Assembly (NCBI GenBank): GCA_035506275.1
Contig: DATJPT010000006.1
Coordinates: 201,019-265,018 of the forward strand
Source: Bacteroidota bacterium
GTDB lineage: Bacteria > Bacteroidota > Ignavibacteria > UBA10030 > UBA8401
Direction: 5' to 3'
DNA: 64,000 bases
The stretch's first letter is position 1, and each line of letters begins with the position of its first letter. Positions 1-7,540 of this stretch are shown here, piece after piece. Under the pieces are notes generated by a model that was not told where the DNA came from, searched no databases, and saw nothing but the letters and a program-made list of their open reading frames with translations. The position numbers and the translations under genes are program-made.

Positions 1-581
1 AGGATTATCATTTGAAGCGCCGCAATTTTCTCTCTCATTTTTTTCCCGGTCAGCGTATAGGTTCCGTTGCCGGAAGAGGGGGAGCTCCCGATGATCCCCC
101 CTACCACAAAACCCCCCATACCGCCGATCACGAATCCGCTGACCAACGCGGGCGCGTGTCCCGCATCTGACGATGCGGGGGGAGAAATTCCAGGATCCTG
201 GCCATGAGCAGCCTCCGCAAAGAGCCCGCCAAGCGCACTGCCGCCGATTAGACCGAATATTGCCCCGGTCCAAAAATGTCCCTCAACATGTCTCTCGATC
301 ACGGCAATAGAGTCGACCGGAAGGATGAGCGCCCTTCCGGCCTTTGTCGCATAGAGGACCCCCTCGTGCAATGAGTCAAGCGTACCTGCAGCGATGACCT
401 CGTCGGAAAGAAGAGTCAACCGCCACGGATCCTGCTCTACCGTTCGGAACGAATCACGCACGGTCGAAAGATCTCGATAGGCCCCCCCCTCAAAAAAGCG
501 GTCGTGCTGCGCGATGACAGGCTGCGAACGGAAGAGACTCCATAGTCCAAAAAGGACGGCTACCACTGATTCTTTTTTCAT
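1..581 (-). CDS. Partial secreted glycine-rich hypothetical protein
   Basis: The frame is open for 193 codons from an ATG at 581 and runs off the left window edge, so the C-terminus is missing. A GGAGG sits 4 bases before the ATG and fixes the start. Residues 1 to about 25 form a signal peptide ending near VIAQ. The middle (about residues 40-95) is polar, with a segment reminiscent of a small beta domain. Two glycine-rich hydrophobic stretches follow (about 103-120 and 145-165, rich in GG and GxxxG), separated by a Pro/Ser linker. Such glycine-zipper-like stretches suggest membrane association in the envelope. I do not recognise a family. Confidence 0.7.
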   Translation of the reverse strand, partial: MKKESVVAVLFGLWSLFRSQPVIAQHDRFFEGGAYRDLSTVRDSFRTVEQDPWRLTLLSDEVIAAGTLDSLHEGVLYATKAGRALILPVDSIAVIERHVEGHFWTGAIFGLIGGSALGGLFAEAAHGQDPGISPPASSDAGHAPALVSGFVIGGMGGFVVGGIIGSSPSSGNGTYTLTGKKMREKIAALQMII

Positions 582-629
582 AACGCCTCCGTGAGGGATC
601 GTCGTGGATATAACCGATCATTTGCTTGC

Positions 630-1175
630 TTATTTTCTGATCGCATATCCGAAAATAATCGAGATCCTGTTGCCATCCGGGCTCGTCGCATAGACGAAGT
701 CGAGGGGTATGCTCACTCCGCCGTAGTTGAAACTTTTCCCGACCGCGACGACCAGCGAGGTATTTAATCCTTTGTTCCCGCCGATGAGCAGGTTGGGACC
801 CAGACCAAATTCGACGCCGCTCGGCATGCGGACACCCAGGGCCAGCGATGCGCTCGGAATGAGGGTTCCGTATTCGACGCCGGCAACAAGAGGCACGAAC
901 TGGACAACGAACGAGGGCCCCCCGCCGTCCGGAATGACCTGATACTCGAACTGCCAGCCGAACTGGCTGAGCGTTGAACCGATCTGTTTCTGTCGAAGCT
1001 CGCGCTCAAGCTCTCCGGTTCCCGGAACATACGTGATGCCGAGCCTCGGCCCGCCGAGATTCCGCTGGGCGAGTGTGACCTCGTCCCCCGATGTCGACTG
1101 TGCAAGGACCGTTGACGATTGCAGCGCGGCAACGATGAACGGGAGGGCGAATGTTAAGACATGATGCGTTTTCAT
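630..1175 (-). CDS. Secreted or outer-membrane hypothetical protein
   Basis: The protein has 181 residues. The ATG at 1175 is chosen over the upstream one at 1295 because GGAGG lies 6 bases before it and a signal peptide follows directly (residues 1-23, ending near VLAQ). The mature part is rich in alternating hydrophobic residues, glycine and aromatics (for example the stretches near LGVRMPSGVEFGLG and VSIPLDFVYAT), and ends in IIFGYAIRK. This is the usual look of a small outer-membrane beta-barrel. I know no precise family. The upstream region carries a three-unit direct repeat (1268-1300) also found before the large secreted gene at 6592, so the two may be co-regulated. Confidence 0.75.
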   Translation of the reverse strand: MKTHHVLTFALPFIVAALQSSTVLAQSTSGDEVTLAQRNLGGPRLGITYVPGTGELERELRQKQIGSTLSQFGWQFEYQVIPDGGGPSFVVQFVPLVAGVEYGTLIPSASLALGVRMPSGVEFGLGPNLLIGGNKGLNTSLVVAVGKSFNYGGVSIPLDFVYATSPDGNRISIIFGYAIRK

Positions 1176-1267
1176 ATGACCTCCATTGGCTTTGTGGATG
1201 ATCCGCAGAATCTTCTGCGATCTGGGTGTCAATGTAGTCAACGAATATCTCGCCGTTGTCTTGCAAG

Positions 1268-1300
1268 GGTCAAGAAATTGTAAAAGAATTGTCATGGCGA
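1268..1300 (-). promoter_or_regulatory. Three-unit direct repeat, 11-bp period (putative response-regulator site)
   Basis: On the plus strand, units start at 1268 (GGTCAAGAAAT), 1279 (TGTAAAAGAAT) and 1290 (TGTCATGGCGA), exactly 11 bases apart. The site lies 93 bp upstream of the secreted-protein ATG at 1175. It closely matches the site at 6710-6742. Helical-phase direct repeats are typical of OmpR/PhoB regulators. Assignment to the regulator at 6824-7504 is inference. Confidence 0.5.
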
Positions 1301-1373
1301 AGGGGCGCGCTTTTGGGTAGATCGCGCCCCGGCAAATGATGCTTCGTATCTCCCGGTAAACGAATGGAAACGC

Positions 1374-1949
1374 TTAGAACACTTCACCGACCGATATCCC
1401 GAACCAGGGAAGCACGTGGATTTTCAGAGACCGCCCTCCCCCGGCACCGAAAAATAATAGCGGACCTACCTTCACGCACATTCCGTCCTCCCGAGGGCGG
1501 TAACTATATCCAAACGCGAGAACTCCAAGCGTTCCAAATGTCATTACCCTATTTTTCAGTAATGAGAGCAGGTCAACCCCCGCGTCGATGAAGAACCGGT
1601 CTCGCACTCCGACAGGATACCAGCTTATGAAAACCGGTACGGTGACTGTGGCGGTATCGCCCGTCTCGCTGACGAGAGGCCTTTCATCACTCGGGGCGGA
1701 CAGTACGCGCGGAACAAACGACAAGCCGACCGTGAAACCGAGATTATCGGTCTCGAGGTGCTCGTAAGAGAAAGAGTATAAAAATCCTTTACCGCCAAGT
1801 TCAATCGAGAGCGCGTCCCTCGCGACAAATCTCGTCTGCCCGAAAATACTGCCATTCAGGCTCAAAAGAAGGAATGAACAACCCAATATGACTCGTGCTT
1901 CCTGCATTGATGAAAAACAAAATCCAGAAGGTATCTCAAAAATAGTCAC
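1374..1949 (-). CDS. Secreted hypothetical protein, barrel-like
   Basis: The protein has up to 191 residues. The outermost start is a GTG at 1949 with GGAAGG 5 bases before it. An internal ATG at 1907 gives a cleaner signal peptide (hydrophobic core ILGCSFLLLSL, cleavage near IFGQ) but has no visible ribosome site, so the start is undecided. The mature part alternates hydrophobic, glycine and aromatic residues (FLYSFSYEHL, GFTVGLSFVPR, VTVPVFISWYPVG) and ends in a phenylalanine (VGEVF). That fits a small outer-membrane beta-barrel ending in the aromatic residue such barrels favour. No family is recognised. The gene follows the large secreted gene with a gap of about 280 bp. Confidence 0.65.
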   Translation of the reverse strand: MTIFEIPSGFCFSSMQEARVILGCSFLLLSLNGSIFGQTRFVARDALSIELGGKGFLYSFSYEHLETDNLGFTVGLSFVPRVLSAPSDERPLVSETGDTATVTVPVFISWYPVGVRDRFFIDAGVDLLSLLKNRVMTFGTLGVLAFGYSYRPREDGMCVKVGPLLFFGAGGGRSLKIHVLPWFGISVGEVF

Positions 1950-2099
1950 TTCATCCTTCCCAACGGGATCCCTTTGGGAAGCTAGTCCCCTGAAGGTCGC
2001 CGGACAACAGAGACTCTTTGAGGGGACTCCTCTGGCAAAGCCATGCCTTAGGAAGAAGGGGTCAATCCCATTTCATTTTTGGGACAGCTTCTAATCATC
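1950..2099. other. Intergenic region with short GGGATCCC-centred inverted repeats
   Basis: No gene is seen. The stretch at about 1958-1979 alternates TCCC and GGGA blocks around GGGATCCC and can fold in more than one way. A related stretch (AACGGGATCCCTTTG) recurs near 49823, so this is probably a remnant of a dispersed repeat. Confidence 0.4.
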
Positions 2100-2228
2100 T
2101 CAGACGTTTGTTAAGTCTCCAGCAAATCCTTGCTCAATTAATAGACACCCCTTTTCCGTTTTCCGGAACATATGCTGGAGTTCACGTTTAATCGCTGCAT
2201 CCTTCCTGATGCGCCTTGCCTTTTTCAT
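2100..2228 (-). CDS. Possible 42-residue basic peptide
   Basis: A short frame whose ATG overlaps the TAA stop of the large secreted gene (TAATG arrangement), the usual geometry of translational coupling. The peptide is basic at its N-terminus (MKKARRIRKDAAIKRE) and ends in FAGDLTNV. No signal peptide, membrane segment or known motif is visible. It may simply be a chance frame in the 3' leader-out region of the large gene; only the start-stop overlap argues for it. Confidence 0.2.
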   Translation of the reverse strand: MKKARRIRKDAAIKRELQHMFRKTEKGCLLIEQGFAGDLTNV

Positions 2229-5200
2229 TATTTCAGTAAAAGCATCTTGCGCGTCTGGACAAACGAGCCGGTCCGAAGGGTATAGAAATAGACGCCGCTG
2301 GCGACAGAGCTCGCGTTCCACTGGACGGTATACTTTCCTGCGGGGCGCGTATCATCGACGAGCGATGCAACCTCCTGGCCGAGGACGTTATAGACTTTCA
2401 GCGTGATGTGTGCGCTTCCAGGGATCTCGAACTGGATAGATGTGCTCGGATTGAAGGGATTCGGGTAATTCTGCTCGAGCTTGAACTCCTGCGGGACGAG
2501 CTGACTGGTTGACTGCACGCCGGTAGGGTCGTTGAATTTGTTTTCCGAGTCGTACAGCGTTTGCGCACTTATCGCGGCGGCGGTCACTGCCGATGCCCCG
2601 TTTCCGGCAACAACGGCGATTGCAACAGTCACTGAATCACCGGGCTTGAGAGTAAACGGTCCGGCGCTCGTCAGCACGCGGTAGTCGCCTGCCAGATCAC
2701 ACACAGATGTACAGGTATCCTTCTTCATCGCTGTGTACCGTCCATCGTCTGTTATCGGATCATCCGGGTTCACCCACCATGTCATGCGGGCAGGCCTGCG
2801 ATCAAGCAAGCGCACCCCCATTGTCACTCCCTCCGGGGCCGTCGAATCGTACATGTAAATAAGGAAGTTGTTCTTGTCAATCCCGACCTTATCGTGTGCG
2901 CCGTATTGGGAGACATCGAAATCGAATGCCAATCCGATATAGGCATCGTTTATGTTCTGCTGAGAATACGGTCCGAAACCGGGCTCATAATAAATCGTGA
3001 ATTTGTGGATCGTGAAGTCGGACATTTTCGGCCCATAATTGTCCGAACGGACGACAAGATGCGAGATGTCGTCAAGCCGTTCATTGTCCATGTCCGTGAA
3101 ATACGTCCTGAGACCGCAGACTGAAGATCTTGTCAAGTGGGAAAAATTCGAGAGCGGGGTCCATGTGGTGAAATCAGGACCTTCGTAGGCTCCCCCCGAG
3201 ACGACGGTATCATTATCGATCAAGCCCCCCACCCAAAGATCCCCTTCGAATAAATAATTAGGACTGGAAAGATTCGGCCACCGTCCGCTCGGCTGGGTTG
3301 TATCGACCGTATTGTACCCGAACTGTCCGGTATTTGTGATCGTCATTCCGAGGTTCGATGTCACGAGCGAGGCGTACGGGCATCTCCGACGGAGGCTAAA
3401 ATTGGCAGCGGGATTCTGCGCATTGTCATTCACAATTATTTGTTCCGAACACTGCTGCAGCGGAACTCCCCCGGTACGTGAATAAAATTGCCCGGCGTAG
3501 CGATGTTCAGGGTCGGATGCCCGGAGGACATAGGTTCCGGACGGGAGTGCAAGAAAGTAAAAGCCTTCGTCGTCCGTTTCCGTGAATTCCTGGATACCGC
3601 CATCAACGCTCGCAGCGACAATTTTTATTCCTGCTATCCTTGCAATCGTTGAATCATCAATGGCCGTTCCAGAGATCCCCGCCCCCTCACTCAGATTGAA
3701 GTTAATGTTTCGCACCACGGACTCCGCAGAAACATGTATGCTGTCCGGGCTCTGCCACGAGTTCTTGTGGTTGTACCATTGTGTGGTGAAACCAGGCGCA
3801 TATGCACTTGCTAGGTATATTCCGGGCGAAAGACCTGGAACCGTGTAATTCCCCGTCAGGTTGGATGTGCCCATTTTGTAACACGAACCGTTCTGGATGC
3901 CGACATATGCCCCCGAAATCGCCCTTCCGTACGAATCTAGTACCTTCCCCATCACCGTTGACCCGAGCGGCATCTTGAAGTCGATGTTATTCCGAGTCTC
4001 CTCTATTCCCAGATCGATCGCCGTGGCAGAATCCCTTGTCGAGACGTTATTATACCACCAGTCTGCGTAGCCGTCTTTTTCCGCCTCGAGATAAATGTCC
4101 GTTGCGGGGGGAAGGCCTCCTACCTCATAGTGCCCGGTATCGTCGGTGACCGCATAAGCGATGAACGAACCGAGCTGGTTCGTTGCAAAAACCTCAGTGC
4201 CTGAAAGCAATTCATTCTTCCGGCTTTGCGTCGTTCCGGTAATCACTCCTCCGCGAACAAGGATGAAATTGATGTTACCGGTATTTTGGTCGGTCGTGAC
4301 GCTCACCGGCGTGGCATCGGCGAAGCTGCTAGCGCCGTTATACCACTGATCGAGATATGATGATGCGACGGCGGAGACGAAGTAGTGCCCGGTCATCAAC
4401 CCGGTGGCCTTGTAATAGCCCGAGTCATCAGAAAACGCAAACGATTGCCAGACGGACAAACTGTCGTAGACCACGACCTGGACGTTCGGTATCACCTTCC
4501 CCTGCCTATCGACAACACTTCCTGAAATACTTCCTCCGAGGGAGAGAGCAAAATCAATGTTCGGCGTGTTATACCCTTGCACGGTCTGGATGGGGGTCGC
4601 TGTTGCAAGAGTAGATGCCTGATGGTACCACTGACGAACGTACCCTTCGGCCTGAGTATAGGCAAAATACTTCCCGGTGTTCAATGGTCCGATAGTAAAT
4701 TTTCCAGATCCCCCGGACCACCCTGTCGAGACCTCAAGCCCTGCGCTGTCAAAGGCGATCACGTCTGCATCCAGGATCGGTCTTCCTCCATTATCGGTGA
4801 TCGTTCCAGAAAAACTCCCGCCACGGACCATCGGAAAATCTATTCGCTGAATGCCGCCGAAGATCGACGCGGAAGCTGATGCCCCGTAATAATAGCTTGA
4901 AGAAACATCAACCGAGTAAGAACCGTCGGAGAGGCTCATTTGATAATACCCGCTGTCGTTGGACACCGCGGTAACGTATGCTGACGATCCATACACCGAG
5001 ATCGATGCGCCCGAAACAGGGGCCTTCGTCTTCGAATCAGTGACAAAGCCGCGAATCCCACCCAGGACTTTTTTTACGACTAAATTGACATTGACGGCTC
5101 CGGCCTTGACAATCGGAGGGGTGGTCGTGAGTAGGTATCCTGGCGGGAGAGACGGAGTGACGATGTAGAGCTGCGACGAAGCTGTGTCGACTGGAATACT

Positions 5201-6592
5201 GTAGCTCCCGTTCGAAGAAGAAACGCTCGAATTTGGGAGCGTATCGCTTTGGGCACTGATCGGAACACCCCCTATGCCGGACTGACCGAGGGTGATGTTT
5301 CCCGAAATCGCGCCGGTCGCCTTGATGATCGAAATATCCTTGTTGATGGCGCCGCTCGCCTGAACCGGAACGGTGCATGAATTCTCCCCAAAATAATCGT
5401 TCGACCATTGAACTTCGACGTAGAGAGTCCATGTCCCTTTGCTCGCGCCGATTTTGTAGTATCCGTTCGAATCTGAATACGCGATCGTGGGGGGGGAACT
5501 CGGTGTGTTATTCATCTCGGCGACGATTGACGCCCTCGATACTGCCGCACCCGTTTGATCCCTTACGTATCCCTCGATAAGTGCCGGCGCAACCGTATAG
5601 ACAAGATTGACGACCGTCGTATCGCCCCAGAGGTTAATTACCCTATCATGAGGCGGAAGATATTCGCTTAAATTTCCCGTGAAGGCATCCGCGAATAAAT
5701 CTATGCCGGTGCTTTCCAGACCGGAAAAGTAGAGGGCGAATTTTCCGCTTGAATCGGTGAACGCAACTTGTTCATCAGCATCATACGCGATGATCGCAAC
5801 ATTTGGTGTTGCTGGAACCACTGTCCCGAGGAGAACAGACGAGCCCGTCGCCGGTTTGACGGTCAACGTTGCCGTCGCGACGGATTGATAATCATTCACT
5901 ACAACGATGAAATTTCCGATAGCCGGAAATTCACCGGTCTGAATCGTCGTTCTATAATTCCCTTGCGACGGGTCATAGTCGTTGTCATCGTTATCCATGA
6001 GAAGCATACGTTCCTGGATAAGAACATCCTGGGCGCTGAGCATTCCGTCGCCGTCGGCATCCAGATAAATGCTCATCGATGCCGAAATGGCGTTCGGCGA
6101 AAAACAAAACGTCAGCGTTATCGGGTCGCCGACATTGATGGTGTCATTTGCTACACCGTTGAGGAAGAGGCTGGAGGTCAGCACGCGCATTCCTGAACCT
6201 GCCTTGGCTGGATTGTGAACCTTCGGTGCTGTGAAGAATTTTGTCGGCCTCCCGAAAATAGTCACGCGCTTGCTTGTTTGAACGGCAGCAGCTTTTCGAG
6301 CTTTAGCTTTTTGCCGGGCCCTCACGGAAGCTTCATGGATTTTCTTCGCTAAAACACGTCCGCGGTGGATTTTCCTCAGGGTTTGAACCTGACGATCGAA
6401 TTTTTGGCTCGCCTCCCTGAGTGCCCTCAAACTGCTGTCGCGGGTTGACGTACGGGAAACGGTTCTACCGTTCGTGGTCATAACGGTATTTTTGCTGTTG
6501 TCTGCTTTCGAGCCAATCCGGCTGTTCCCGGCGGCGACGAATAAGAAAATGAATGCAGCCGACAATGAAAGAATCAAAGCACGTGTTTTCAT
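2228..6592 (-). CDS. Large type IX-secreted protein with about nine carboxypeptidase-regulatory-like repeats
   Basis: The protein has 1454 residues. Residues 1 to about 22 are a signal peptide. Residues about 55-115 are very basic and helical (many K, R, Q and A). A DADGDGMLSAQDV stretch near residue 178 looks like a calcium-binding dockerin-type loop. From about residue 250 to 1000 there are nine carboxypeptidase-regulatory-like (Ig/Cna-B-like) units, each starting with a form of ISGxVxD and containing DDSGYYxxxG. Four of the linkers carry a (Q/W)WYN motif. A unique region follows, then the type IX sorting domain: NYPNPFNPSTSIQF, VYNVLGQEV and a KMLLLK end. Export across the outer membrane by the type IX system is established for this tail type. 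Function is unknown; it may act in surface adhesion or glycan binding. A three-unit direct repeat lies 118 bp upstream. Confidence 0.9.
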   Translation of the reverse strand: MKTRALILSLSAAFIFLFVAAGNSRIGSKADNSKNTVMTTNGRTVSRTSTRDSSLRALREASQKFDRQVQTLRKIHRGRVLAKKIHEASVRARQKAKARKAAAVQTSKRVTIFGRPTKFFTAPKVHNPAKAGSGMRVLTSSLFLNGVANDTINVGDPITLTFCFSPNAISASMSIYLDADGDGMLSAQDVLIQERMLLMDNDDNDYDPSQGNYRTTIQTGEFPAIGNFIVVVNDYQSVATATLTVKPATGSSVLLGTVVPATPNVAIIAYDADEQVAFTDSSGKFALYFSGLESTGIDLFADAFTGNLSEYLPPHDRVINLWGDTTVVNLVYTVAPALIEGYVRDQTGAAVSRASIVAEMNNTPSSPPTIAYSDSNGYYKIGASKGTWTLYVEVQWSNDYFGENSCTVPVQASGAINKDISIIKATGAISGNITLGQSGIGGVPISAQSDTLPNSSVSSSNGSYSIPVDTASSQLYIVTPSLPPGYLLTTTPPIVKAGAVNVNLVVKKVLGGIRGFVTDSKTKAPVSGASISVYGSSAYVTAVSNDSGYYQMSLSDGSYSVDVSSSYYYGASASASIFGGIQRIDFPMVRGGSFSGTITDNGGRPILDADVIAFDSAGLEVSTGWSGGSGKFTIGPLNTGKYFAYTQAEGYVRQWYHQASTLATATPIQTVQGYNTPNIDFALSLGGSISGSVVDRQGKVIPNVQVVVYDSLSVWQSFAFSDDSGYYKATGLMTGHYFVSAVASSYLDQWYNGASSFADATPVSVTTDQNTGNINFILVRGGVITGTTQSRKNELLSGTEVFATNQLGSFIAYAVTDDTGHYEVGGLPPATDIYLEAEKDGYADWWYNNVSTRDSATAIDLGIEETRNNIDFKMPLGSTVMGKVLDSYGRAISGAYVGIQNGSCYKMGTSNLTGNYTVPGLSPGIYLASAYAPGFTTQWYNHKNSWQSPDSIHVSAESVVRNINFNLSEGAGISGTAIDDSTIARIAGIKIVAASVDGGIQEFTETDDEGFYFLALPSGTYVLRASDPEHRYAGQFYSRTGGVPLQQCSEQIIVNDNAQNPAANFSLRRRCPYASLVTSNLGMTITNTGQFGYNTVDTTQPSGRWPNLSSPNYLFEGDLWVGGLIDNDTVVSGGAYEGPDFTTWTPLSNFSHLTRSSVCGLRTYFTDMDNERLDDISHLVVRSDNYGPKMSDFTIHKFTIYYEPGFGPYSQQNINDAYIGLAFDFDVSQYGAHDKVGIDKNNFLIYMYDSTAPEGVTMGVRLLDRRPARMTWWVNPDDPITDDGRYTAMKKDTCTSVCDLAGDYRVLTSAGPFTLKPGDSVTVAIAVVAGNGASAVTAAAISAQTLYDSENKFNDPTGVQSTSQLVPQEFKLEQNYPNPFNPSTSIQFEIPGSAHITLKVYNVLGQEVASLVDDTRPAGKYTVQWNASSVASGVYFYTLRTGSFVQTRKMLLLK

Positions 6593-6709
6593 GATGGTCC
6601 TCCCGGAATGAGGAATGATGCGAGCCCCTCAAATTTCCCCGACAACACATGGCTTAGGATTATCTGGAGATCAATGTAATGGCCGTTTCGCTCCTTTTTG
6701 TCTCGAATC

Positions 6710-6742
6710 TGTCAAGGATTTGTAAAAGAAATGTCATAGCGG
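6710..6742 (-). promoter_or_regulatory. Three-unit direct repeat, 11-bp period (putative response-regulator site)
   Basis: On the plus strand, units start at 6710 (TGTCAAGGATT), 6721 (TGTAAAAGAAA) and 6732 (TGTCATAGCGG), 11 bases apart. The site lies 118 bp before the ATG of the large secreted gene (6592) and 82 bp beyond the stop of an OmpR-type regulator (6824). It is near-identical in units 2 and 3 to the site at 1268-1300. Confidence 0.55.
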
Positions 6743-6823
6743 ATGGGAGGTTCGTGCGAACATTCTCACGCCTTCCCGCCGCTGAAAGGGCACGGCAGAA
6801 AGGATGCACCGGTGATGCTCAGG

Positions 6824-7504
6824 CTACTTCACGAACTTGTAGCCCGCCGTATGAACGGTGAGGAGATGGATTGGTCTGGAGGGGGATGGTTCTATCTTCT
6901 TCCGTAAGGAGAGAATATAATTATCGACAGTGCGGGTCGTCGGCATTGCATCGTATCCCCAGACCTCATCGAGCAGCATGCTGCGTGAAATGACCTTTCC
7001 CTCACGTTCGACGAAAAACTTCAACAACTGAAATTCCTTTGCGCTCAGTTTCAGCTTCTTCTCCCCTTTCGTGGCTTCTTGTCTTTCAAAATCAGCGTGC
7101 ACGTCGCCGAATCGGACCTCCCGTACGGCAGACTGGATCCCGGATTGGCGGCGCAGCAGGGCTTTGATACGCGCGATGAATTCTCTGAGGCTGAACGGTT
7201 TTGTCATGTAATCATCGGCGCCGATTTCGAGTCCCAGCACTTTATCCGTCTCCCGCTTCTTATTCGTGAGCATCAGGATGGGCGTTTGGACCCCTTTACT
7301 CCGAAGATCGCGGCAAATGTCTTTCCCGTTTTTGCCGGGTAAAATCAGGTCTAACACGATGAGCGATATGCTCTCACTTTCCGCCATACGAAAACCCTTT
7401 TCTCCGTCCGTTGCAGAGAGAACCGAGAACCGCTCCTCTGTCAACGCATCGCTCAAGACCTGTTGAAGAGCCGTATCATCTTCTATGATCAGGATTGTTT
7501 TCAT
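6824..7504 (-). CDS. OmpR/PhoB-family response regulator
   Basis: The protein has 226 residues from the ATG at 7504. An upstream in-frame GTG at 7537 exists, but only the ATG has a G-rich ribosome site (GGGGA). The receiver domain (residues 1-120) has the acidic pair D9/D10, phospho-acceptor D52 (LIVLDLILPG), T80 and K102 (YMTKPF). The C-terminal winged-helix domain (about 130-226) shows KLKLSAKEFQLLKFF and TVDNYILSLRKKIE. It binds DNA when phosphorylated, typically at direct repeats one helical turn apart. It is followed on its own strand by the large secreted gene and preceded, 36 bases away, by its probable partner kinase. Candidate sites are 6710-6742 and 1268-1300. Confidence 0.93.
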   Translation of the reverse strand: MKTILIIEDDTALQQVLSDALTEERFSVLSATDGEKGFRMAESESISLIVLDLILPGKNGKDICRDLRSKGVQTPILMLTNKKRETDKVLGLEIGADDYMTKPFSLREFIARIKALLRRQSGIQSAVREVRFGDVHADFERQEATKGEKKLKLSAKEFQLLKFFVEREGKVISRSMLLDEVWGYDAMPTTRTVDNYILSLRKKIEPSPSRPIHLLTVHTAGYKFVK

Positions 7505-7540
7505 ACCATTTCCCCGTGTGATCGTTATTTGTCGCACCGA

